Source of the DNA: Ilumatobacteraceae bacterium
GTDB lineage: Bacteria; Actinomycetota; Acidimicrobiia; Acidimicrobiales; Ilumatobacteraceae
Assembly (NCBI GenBank): GCA_007117775.1
Contig: SKFX01000211.1
Coordinates: 1-5,488 of the forward strand
Direction: 5' to 3'
DNA: 5,488 bases
In this document: positions 1 through 5,075 of the stretch, piece after piece
How positions within the stretch are numbered: the stretch's first letter is position 1
Layout of the letters: the number at the start of each line of letters is the position of its first letter
Made by a program: the position numbers and the translations under genes
Notes under the pieces: model-generated
The model's input: only the letters and a program-made list of their open reading frames with translations
Told to the model about the DNA's origin: nothing
The model's database searches: none

Positions 1-533
1 ATCGGATCCGACGCGAGTGGCATCCACTCGACGGCGGGCGCCTCGACGGGGGTGGTCGTCTCAGCATCGAGATACCGAAGCCAGGCCTTGAAGAACGGTG
101 TGAACACCCGGTACGGCGTGCCATCGGCCTTGCGGACCGTCCCGGGCTCCACGAGATAGTTGCTGCCGAACCCGATGAGACGTCGGCCCCCGGCTCGCAG
201 GACGTCTGCGACCTCACCATCGCGTCGGCGGCCCCGCGGCGCATGATCTCGGGTCACGAACACCCGGTCGGCTCCGGTCTCATCACAGAGCGCCGCGATG
301 ACCTGTCGTGGATCGCCGCTGCGGATCACGAGCGCCCCATCGAGTGCTCTGGAGAGTTCGACCAATCGGTCATGGAGCGCGGCGAGGCGCGGCGCGCCCG
401 AGACCGACCGCAGCGCCGGATCATCGACGAACACACCGATCACCGATGAGGACTCGGCCGCCGCGGCGGCGATGGCGCGGTGATCGCTCGAGCGCAGATC
501 TCGACGGAACCAGACGATGACCGGAGGGTTCAT
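1..533 (-). CDS. phr: DNA photolyase / cryptochrome family protein, N-terminal part (C-terminus off the left edge)
   Basis: Photolyases use light to split UV-induced pyrimidine dimers through a reduced FAD. The N-terminal alpha/beta domain carries an antenna pigment. I translated 177 residues from the ATG at 533-531. The protein opens with the family signature VIVWFRRDLR (residues 5-14). The segment around residues 125-151 ends in YRVFTPFFKAW, the typical close of the antenna domain. The FAD-binding domain, including the residues that decide CPD photolyase versus (6-4) photolyase or cryptochrome, lies outside the window. No stop or frameshift occurs in the visible part. The start codon overlaps the stop of the upstream MFS gene by 4 bases (ATGA), and no strong Shine-Dalgarno is visible, so expression probably depends on translational coupling. 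Asp is coded GAT 12 times and GAC 3 times. A deazaflavin antenna would suit an actinobacterium, but that is inference. Family assignment is firm; the subclass is open. Confidence 0.93.
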   Translation of the reverse strand, partial: MNPPVIVWFRRDLRSSDHRAIAAAAAESSSVIGVFVDDPALRSVSGAPRLAALHDRLVELSRALDGALVIRSGDPRQVIAALCDETGADRVFVTRDHAPRGRRRDGEVADVLRAGGRRLIGFGSNYLVEPGTVRKADGTPYRVFTPFFKAWLRYLDAETTTPVEAPAVEWMPLASDP

Positions 534-1855
534 GATGCCATTATCGACCCTGCGCCGGCCCCGGTCGCGCCCCGGGCGTCGGATCGGCCCGACCAGCGAC
601 GAAGACCGCGGCCTGAGATCACCGCCAGGACCACCACTGCGACCAACGAGATCAGCGCTCCGTACCCGAGCGACCAACGCGCGCCGATGTGATCACCGAC
701 CCATCCGGTGATCGGCCCGCCGATCGGTGTGGAGCCGAGGAATGCCACCGCGGTGAGTGCCAGCACCCGACCGCGCATCTGCGGTGGACACTCCTGTTGG
801 GACAGCGCATTCATACCGGTCACGAAACCGGCACCACCCAATCCCAGCGGCACCGCTGCAGCCATGGCTCCGAGCGCGTTCGGTGCCCATGCCATCGCGA
901 GGCCGCTGACGCCCAGGATCAGGCCGTTGCCGACCATCCAACGCGTCGACACCCACCCGAGCCGAGCGGTCAGCAACGATCCCAGCACACTGCCGATGCT
1001 CGTGGCCGCCAGCAGCCATCCGAACCACTGATCCCCGCCCCAGAACTGGTCGGCGATCTTGGGCAGCGCGACCACATGGTTGAAGCCGAACGTCGATACC
1101 ACCGCATAGACCACGAACGCCGGGAACAGCACCTCGGAGCGCCGGACGAAGCGCAGACCATCTCGCACCGGGGTGCCGCCGCGTGGTTCGAGGGGCACCC
1201 GGTAGAGATCGTCGACACGGATCGCCACCAGGGCGCCGATGATCGCGACGAACGACAGTCCGTTGATGGTGAACAGCCATCCGGTGCCGAGCGGGCCGAC
1301 CGCGATCGCGGCGATCGCCGGGCCGAACACCCGCGAGCCGGTCATGACCGCAGTGTTCAACGAGATGGCGTTGGTGATCTCATCGGGCTCCACCAGTTCG
1401 GTCACGAACCCGCGTCGGGCCGGATTGTCGATGGCGTTGATCACCCCGAGTGTGAACGAGAGCGCGAACACCACCGGCAAGGTGACGAAACCGGCGAGGT
1501 CCAAGATGCCGAGCACGAGGGCCTGGGCGGCCATCGCCGACTGGGTGATGAGCGTCAGTCGACGCTTGTCATGGCGATCGGCGAACGCTCCGGCCCAGAC
1601 CCCGCCGAGGAGCATCGGCAGGAACTGCAATGCGACGGTGATGCCGAGGTCGGTGGCCCGTCCGGTGATGCGGTAGACCAACAGCGCCATGGCGGTGAAC
1701 TGCACCCAGGTGCCGATCGTGGACACCGCCAAGCCGATGAAGAACAACCGGGCATTGCGATGGCGCAGGGACCGGAACATCGCACCCCCAGCGTGCGATG
1801 TTCCCTCGGTGCCCGCAGTGCGCGCCGTCGGCTCGCTCGGCGCGGGCTCAGTCAT
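530..1855 (-). CDS. MFS transporter, EntS/MFS_3-like exporter
   Basis: This is a 441-residue inner-membrane protein with about twelve hydrophobic segments (roughly residues 36-60, 70-92, 101-121, 123-140, 168-188, 191-212, 243-265, 277-297, 306-325, 327-348, 364-385 and 395-415). The opening FRSLRHRNARLFFIG (27-41), the GTWVQ motif near 48-52, the motif-A-like GAFADRHDKRR (89-99) and NAIDNPARRGFVTEL (140-154) are typical of the MFS_3 group, which includes the enterobactin exporter EntS and many uncharacterised drug or siderophore exporters. The substrate cannot be read from the sequence. The ATG at 1855 overlaps the lepA stop by 8 bases. Residues 1-25 are polar and low in complexity, and a second ATG (Met26, 1780-1778) sits directly before the conserved family start, preceded by a G-rich stretch, so the true start may be 1780 (416 residues). 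A perfect 12-bp inverted repeat covers that second start. The 3' end overlaps the photolyase start by 4 bases. Family confidence is high, start choice moderate. Confidence 0.9.
   Translation of the reverse strand: MTEPAPSEPTARTAGTEGTSHAGGAMFRSLRHRNARLFFIGLAVSTIGTWVQFTAMALLVYRITGRATDLGITVALQFLPMLLGGVWAGAFADRHDKRRLTLITQSAMAAQALVLGILDLAGFVTLPVVFALSFTLGVINAIDNPARRGFVTELVEPDEITNAISLNTAVMTGSRVFGPAIAAIAVGPLGTGWLFTINGLSFVAIIGALVAIRVDDLYRVPLEPRGGTPVRDGLRFVRRSEVLFPAFVVYAVVSTFGFNHVVALPKIADQFWGGDQWFGWLLAATSIGSVLGSLLTARLGWVSTRWMVGNGLILGVSGLAMAWAPNALGAMAAAVPLGLGGAGFVTGMNALSQQECPPQMRGRVLALTAVAFLGSTPIGGPITGWVGDHIGARWSLGYGALISLVAVVVLAVISGRGLRRWSGRSDARGATGAGAGSIMAS
1774..1804 (-). repeat. Perfect 12-bp inverted repeat over an internal start codon of the MFS gene
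   Basis: On the plus strand, GGAACATCGCAC (1774-1785) is followed by the 7-base spacer CCCCAGC and the exact reverse complement GTGCGATGTTCC (1793-1804). Transcribed from the minus strand, it would form a 12-bp hairpin with loop GCUGGGG. The 3' arm contains the Met26 AUG of the transporter, and the G-rich loop is its best Shine-Dalgarno candidate. It lies 44 bases beyond the lepA stop codon (counting from 1848 to 1804). No U-run follows, so a classical intrinsic terminator is unlikely. Candidate roles are control of MFS translation, attenuation between lepA and the MFS gene, or a protein binding site. The repeat itself is certain; its role is inference. Confidence 0.85.
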
Positions 1856-3632
1856 CGAGCTTCAGCGCGGAGATGAACACGTCTCCGGGCACTTCCACCC
1901 GGCCGATCGACTTCATCTTCTTCTTGCCCTCTTTCTGCTTCTCGAGGAGTTTGCGCTTACGGGTGATATCGCCGCCGTAGCACTTGGCCAAGACGTCCTT
2001 GCGCCGCGCCTTGACGGTCTCGCGGGCGATCACCTTGCCGCCGATGGTGGCCTGGATCGGCACGTCGAACATCTGGCGCGGGATCAACTCCTTGAGCTTC
2101 TCGCACATCCGTCGCCCATAGTCATAGGCCCGGTCGCGATGCACGATCGTCGCAAAGGCATCGGCGGGCAGCCCATTCAAGAGCAGATCGACACGGGCCA
2201 GATTCGACGGCCGGTATCCCACCGGTTCGTAGTCGAGACTGGCATACCCCTGAGTGCGGCTCTTCATCTGGTCGAAGAAGTCGATGACCACCTCGGCGAG
2301 GGGCAGCTCATAGTGCAACTCGACACGCTCGGGCGACAGATACTCCATCTTGACCATCTCACCGCGTCGGCTCTGGCACAGGTCCATCAACGCACCGGTG
2401 TATTCGGTCGGGGTGATGATCGAGATCTTGAAGAACGGTTCTTCGATCCGCTCGATCCGCTGCGATGGCGGCAGTTCGGCCGGATTGTCAACAACTTTGA
2501 GCTCCCCATCGGTCTGATGGACGTGGTACTCGACGCTCGGGGCGGTCGCGATCAATGCCAGACCGAATTCGCGCTCGAGGCGCTCTTTGACGATCTCCAT
2601 ATGCAAGAGCCCCAGGAATCCGCATCGGAACCCGAACCCGAGCGCTCCCGAGGACTCGGGGGCCGAGGTGATCGAGGCATCGTTGAGCTTCAGTTTCTCG
2701 AGTGAATCGCGCAGATTCTCGAAATCGTCACCATCGATCGGGAACAGACCGGAGAACACCATGGGTTTGGGATCGCGGTATCCCGGCAGGGTCTCGGTGG
2801 CACCGCGTGCCGCCGTGGTCACCGTCTCACCGGATCGGGCCTCGCCGACATCTTTGATCCCGGCGATCAGATACCCCACCTCACCGGGCCCGAGTCGGTC
2901 CACCGGGGTGGGTGCCGGGCGCCGGACTCCGATCTCGATCGCCTCATGGTGGGCCTTCGCGTTCATGAATGACAGCTTGGAGCCGGACTCCAGCACACCG
3001 TTGACCACCCGCACGCTCGACACCACACCGCGGTATTGGTCGAACTGCGAATCGAAGATCAGCGCCTGTAACGGCAGATCCGGATCCCCATTCGGCGGTG
3101 GGATCTGCTCAGCGATGGCATCGAGCAGTTCGGGGATGCCCTCGCCGGTCTTGGCCGAGATCCGCAGCACATCCTCAGCTGGGATGCCGAGCACGGTCTC
3201 GATCTCCATGGCATAGCGGTCCGGATCAGCCGCGGGTAGGTCGATCTTGTTCAGCGCGGCGACGATCTCGAGATCGGATTCGAGCGCCAGATAGCAGTTG
3301 GCGAGCGTCTGGGCCTCGATGCCCTGGGCGGCGTCGACCACCAATACGACGCCTTCACAGGCCGCCAGTGAACGACTCACCTCGTACCCGAAATCGACAT
3401 GGCCCGGGGTGTCGATCAGATGGTAGGTCAGACCCTTCCAGTCGACCCGGACGTTCTGTGCCTTGATGGTGATCCCGCGCTCGCGCTCGAGGTCCATCGA
3501 GTCGAGGTACTGCTCGCGCATCGCACGGGCCTCGACAGCACCGGTGATCTCCAGGATCCGATCCGACAGGGTGGACTTGCCATGGTCGATATGGGCGATG
3601 ATCGAGAAATTGCGGATACGGGACAGATCCAT
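1848..3632 (-). CDS. lepA: Translation factor LepA / EF-4 (ribosome-dependent GTPase)
   Basis: LepA binds the ribosome in the manner of EF-G and is linked to back-translocation, rescue of stalled elongation and 30S assembly. The 594-residue length is normal and the gene is intact. The GTPase motifs are all present: G1 AHIDHGKST (13-21), G2 RGITIK (52-57), G3 DTPGH (74-78, with the catalytic-type His78), G4 NKID (128-131) and G5 SAK (159-161). A beta-barrel domain II follows at about 186-280. An EF-G-like region contains GFGFRCGFLGLLHMEI (332-347). The LepA-specific C-terminal domain (about 487-594) includes YGGDITRKRKLLEKQKEGKK (552-571). The ATG at 3632 gives the usual family N-terminus and is preceded by GGGAGGG at 3641-3635, an unusually close Shine-Dalgarno. 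lepA is divergent from rpsT, as in other actinobacteria. Its stop overlaps the MFS start by 8 bases, so it is probably the first gene of a lepA-MFS-photolyase transcript. Confidence 0.98.
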   Translation of the reverse strand: MDLSRIRNFSIIAHIDHGKSTLSDRILEITGAVEARAMREQYLDSMDLERERGITIKAQNVRVDWKGLTYHLIDTPGHVDFGYEVSRSLAACEGVVLVVDAAQGIEAQTLANCYLALESDLEIVAALNKIDLPAADPDRYAMEIETVLGIPAEDVLRISAKTGEGIPELLDAIAEQIPPPNGDPDLPLQALIFDSQFDQYRGVVSSVRVVNGVLESGSKLSFMNAKAHHEAIEIGVRRPAPTPVDRLGPGEVGYLIAGIKDVGEARSGETVTTAARGATETLPGYRDPKPMVFSGLFPIDGDDFENLRDSLEKLKLNDASITSAPESSGALGFGFRCGFLGLLHMEIVKERLEREFGLALIATAPSVEYHVHQTDGELKVVDNPAELPPSQRIERIEEPFFKISIITPTEYTGALMDLCQSRRGEMVKMEYLSPERVELHYELPLAEVVIDFFDQMKSRTQGYASLDYEPVGYRPSNLARVDLLLNGLPADAFATIVHRDRAYDYGRRMCEKLKELIPRQMFDVPIQATIGGKVIARETVKARRKDVLAKCYGGDITRKRKLLEKQKEGKKKMKSIGRVEVPGDVFISALKLDD

Positions 3633-3634
3633 GA

Positions 3635-3641
3635 CCCTCCC
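3635..3641 (-). promoter_or_regulatory. lepA ribosome binding site
   Basis: The minus strand reads GGGAGGG two bases before the ATG at 3632, or GGAGG with a three-base gap. It is a strong purine match to the 16S 3' end, but closer to the start than the usual 5-9 bases. It supports the ATG at 3632 as the start. It extends to TGGGAG (3642-3637), which is complementary to the loop of the upstream hairpin at 3663-3680. Confidence 0.75.
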
Positions 3642-3662
3642 ACGCTACCGTCAGCGCCACCT

Positions 3663-3680
3663 CGGCGTTGGGAGACGCCG
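3663..3680 (-). promoter_or_regulatory. Stem-loop in the presumed lepA 5' leader with an anti-Shine-Dalgarno loop
   Basis: On the minus strand CGGCGT (3680-3675) pairs with ACGCCG (3668-3663) around the six-base loop CTCCCA (3674-3669). The loop is the exact reverse complement of TGGGAG at 3642-3637, which contains the lepA Shine-Dalgarno. If transcription begins upstream of 3680, the loop could pair with the ribosome binding site and hide it, as a pseudoknot or as an alternative fold. The sequence relations are certain; that the segment is transcribed and regulatory is inference. Confidence 0.4.
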
Positions 3681-3693
3681 GCCACAGCGCTAG

Positions 3694-3707
3694 CGTCTGG
3701 CCAGACG
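3694..3707. promoter_or_regulatory. 14-bp perfect palindrome, operator candidate
   Basis: CGTCTGGCCAGACG is a perfect palindrome centred between 3700 and 3701, midway between two divergent translation genes. AGACG, or its complement CGTCT, occurs four times within 38 bases: AGACG at 3673-3677 and 3703-3707, CGTCT at 3694-3698 and 3706-3710. The layout suits a dimeric regulator or a fold in either leader. I recognise no known regulator motif. Function is inference. Confidence 0.35.
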
Positions 3708-3776
3708 TCTCATGGGCGTTGACGAGATCGCAGCCGCGTCCTCGACCCACCCGATGGTGGCCGAACGTGGCGGAGA

Positions 3777-3782
3777 TATCGT
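3777..3782 (+). promoter_or_regulatory. Possible -10 element for rpsT
   Basis: TATCGT fits the actinobacterial housekeeping pattern TANNNT and lies 33 bases before the rpsT GTG, which would give a leader of roughly 25-30 bases. No good -35 hexamer sits 16-18 bases upstream. This is a weak call based on one short motif. Confidence 0.25.
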
Positions 3783-3803
3783 GTCATCAGAGCCGAACGA
3801 ACC

Positions 3804-3809
3804 GGGAAG
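3804..3809 (+). promoter_or_regulatory. rpsT ribosome binding site
   Basis: GGGAAG ends six bases before the GTG at 3816, a suitable distance for a Shine-Dalgarno. It decides the start: the GTG gives the invariant S20 N-terminus (M)ANIKSQKKR, and no in-frame ATG is nearby. Confidence 0.65.
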
Positions 3810-3815
3810 TAGTCC

Positions 3816-4070
3816 GTGGCCAACATCAAGAGCCAGAAGAAGCGCATCCTCACCAACGCCAAGCGCGCCGAGCGCAATCGCGCCGTGCGTTCGGAGATGA
3901 AGACCCGCACCAAGCGGGCCATCGACACCGTGGGCACCGACGATCATGACGAGGCCGTGCGCCTCGCGGTCAAGCGCATCGACAAGGCCGCCGCCAAGGG
4001 CGTCATCCATCCCAATGCCGCTGCTCGCAAGAAGAGCCGGCTGATGAAGCGCGTCAATTCCTCGACCTGA
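3816..4070 (+). CDS. rpsT: 30S ribosomal protein S20
   Basis: S20 binds 16S rRNA early in assembly of the small subunit. The 84-residue product has the normal length and is strongly basic and alpha-helical. It begins ANIKSQKKRI after the initiator and carries the family's C-terminal KGVIHPNAAARKKSRL (61-76). The start is GTG, supported by GGGAAG upstream. In Escherichia coli rpsT begins with UUG and S20 represses its own translation, so a non-ATG start here could matter in the same way; that is analogy only. Codon use differs from the neighbours: Asp is GAC four times and GAT once, as expected for a highly expressed gene. It stands alone on the plus strand, divergent from lepA and convergent with holA, which matches the usual actinobacterial order. 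Confidence 0.98.
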   Translation: MANIKSQKKRILTNAKRAERNRAVRSEMKTRTKRAIDTVGTDDHDEAVRLAVKRIDKAAAKGVIHPNAAARKKSRLMKRVNSST

Positions 4071-4107
4071 GCGAGCTCGCATCCCGGGATCGCCCGGAAT
4101 CGCTCAG
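4067..4107. terminator. Convergent rpsT/holA inverted-repeat region, possible bidirectional terminator
   Basis: CTGAGCGA (4067-4074) and its reverse complement TCGCTCAG (4100-4107) form an 8-bp stem. The rpsT stop (4068-4070) and the holA stop (4106-4104) lie in the two arms. Inside, CCGGG (4084-4088) and CCCGG (4093-4097) enclose ATCG. On the minus strand this inner stem extends to eight pairs over 4081-4100 with one G-U pair; on the plus strand the same position is an A-C mismatch. Two further perfect 10-bp palindromes, GCGAGCTCGC (4071-4080) and ATCCCGGGAT (4081-4090), offer competing folds. No T-run follows on either strand, so termination would have to be of the U-less kind. The structure is certain; the role is inference. 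Confidence 0.5.
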
Positions 4108-5075
4108 CGTCCCACCGGTCGCAGCCGAGACAGGCGCGCCACCAGGATCTCCATCACCATCTCGGGATCGAGATCGGTGGATCCCCGCAGATCCAGATCG
4201 GTCGCGCCGAGCAATTCGATGGCCCGCCTGACGTTCTCGCCGCCGAGTCGATTGAAGGTGCTGAGGGCCTTACGAGCAGGAAATCCGGTCTTGATGCCCA
4301 TCGCTGCGGCTGCATCGGCTTCAGATCGCGCATCGATCCCATCGAGGCGCGCCAGACGCGCATAGTGGTTGTGCAGGGTCGCCATGATCTGCAGCGGATG
4401 GCGATCACCCGATCGCAACAGACGCCCGAGCAGCGTCAGCGCCGTCGGCGTATCAGCGGCATCGATGGCATCGGTGAACTCCCATGGCGGCACTCCCCCG
4501 GCATCACCCAAGAACGGCTCCACATCAGCGATGTCGAGGCGCACACCTGAGCCATAGGTGGATACGAGGGTCGCAAGGATCCCATCGAGACGGCCGAGAT
4601 CCTCACCGAGCCATGCCGCCAGATGACGACAGGCCGATATCTCGAGTCGGACACCGGCCTGCTCGGCCCGCCCGGCGATCCACCCCTGGCGATCGGTGGC
4701 CCGCGTCGGCGCCGAGGTGCCGGTCTTGGATCCGCCGGCTGCATCGACCGCATCGGTGAGCGCCTTGGGGATCCGGCCGCCACCACCGACGAGCACCAAC
4801 TCGGTCGTCGGTGAAGGATCGGCGAGATAGCTGGTCAACAGCGCCGACTCCTCAGCACCGAAACGGCCGATACCCCGGGCCACCACCACCCGCTTATTGG
4901 CGAGGAACGGCAATGTCTGTGCGGCATCGACGACGGCGGCAAGCCCGTAGTCATCGCCATCGAAATCGTCGACCATCAACGAGGCGTCGCCGTCGCCGAT
5001 GAGCTCGTCGGTCAGTTGCTGGACCGCCGAACGCAACAACGACTCATCGTCACCGGTCAACAGATAGACGCCCAT
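4104..5075 (-). CDS. holA: DNA polymerase III subunit delta
   Basis: HolA is the clamp-loader subunit that opens the beta sliding clamp during replication. The 323-residue product fits the family length. The N-terminus GVYLLTGDDESLLRSAVQQL (2-21) is the family opening. TLPFLANKRVVVARG (54-68) matches the conserved 'first strand with KRVVVV' region. No Walker A motif is present, as expected for delta. The middle EFTDAIDAAD...LLGRLLRSGDRHPLQIMATLHNHYARL (199-241) and the end ATDLDLRGSTDLDPEMVMEI (291-310) match the C-terminal collar domain. The ATG at 5075 has GGAG at 5084-5081 with five bases between. The start lies 26 bases inside the end of comEC, so the two genes are probably co-transcribed. 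It converges on rpsT with a 33-base gap. Confidence 0.93.
   Translation of the reverse strand: MGVYLLTGDDESLLRSAVQQLTDELIGDGDASLMVDDFDGDDYGLAAVVDAAQTLPFLANKRVVVARGIGRFGAEESALLTSYLADPSPTTELVLVGGGGRIPKALTDAVDAAGGSKTGTSAPTRATDRQGWIAGRAEQAGVRLEISACRHLAAWLGEDLGRLDGILATLVSTYGSGVRLDIADVEPFLGDAGGVPPWEFTDAIDAADTPTALTLLGRLLRSGDRHPLQIMATLHNHYARLARLDGIDARSEADAAAAMGIKTGFPARKALSTFNRLGGENVRRAIELLGATDLDLRGSTDLDPEMVMEILVARLSRLRPVGR

Larger units (their letters stand above)
3633..3815. promoter_or_regulatory. Divergent lepA/rpsT intergenic region
   Basis: These 183 bases must carry the promoters for both lepA and rpsT. I see no convincing -35/-10 pair with standard spacing on either strand. TTGACG at 3719-3724 resembles a -35 on the plus strand but has no matching -10 at 16-18 bases. 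The region holds the hairpin at 3663-3680 and a cluster of palindromes at 3686-3710: AGCGCT, GCTAGC, a 14-bp perfect palindrome and AGACGTCT. It also has an 8-bp direct repeat GCCGAACG at 3760-3767 and 3792-3799, starting 32 bases apart. Short open frames crossing it lack family features and conserved starts, so I call it non-coding. Confidence 0.7.

Noticed and set aside
1774..1804. SOS/LexA box reading of the GAAC...GTTC ends of the inverted repeat, attractive because a photolyase lies downstream
   Set aside because: Actinobacterial LexA sites keep GAAC and GTTC about four bases apart. Here the outer GAAC and GTTC are about 21 bases apart, so it does not fit.
689..1876. A 395-residue open frame on the plus strand, opposite the MFS gene
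   Set aside because: Its product is rich in R, H, D, E, Q and G with no domain or hydrophobic core. It is the mirror of the MFS codons in GC-rich DNA, and the opposite strand has clear family motifs.
1689..2705. A 338-residue open frame on the plus strand, opposite the lepA and MFS junction
   Set aside because: It spans the lepA 3' part and the MFS start in antisense. The protein looks superficially normal, but this is a known effect of conserved lepA codons; no start signal or family motif supports it.
3719..3747. TTGACG at 3719-3724 as the rpsT -35 element
   Set aside because: No TANNNT-like -10 is found 16-18 bases downstream; the spacing to the TATCGT at 3777 is far too long.
3690..4082. 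A 130-residue minus-strand frame across rpsT and its upstream region
   Set aside because: It is antisense to an unmistakable S20 gene and has no recognisable features of its own.
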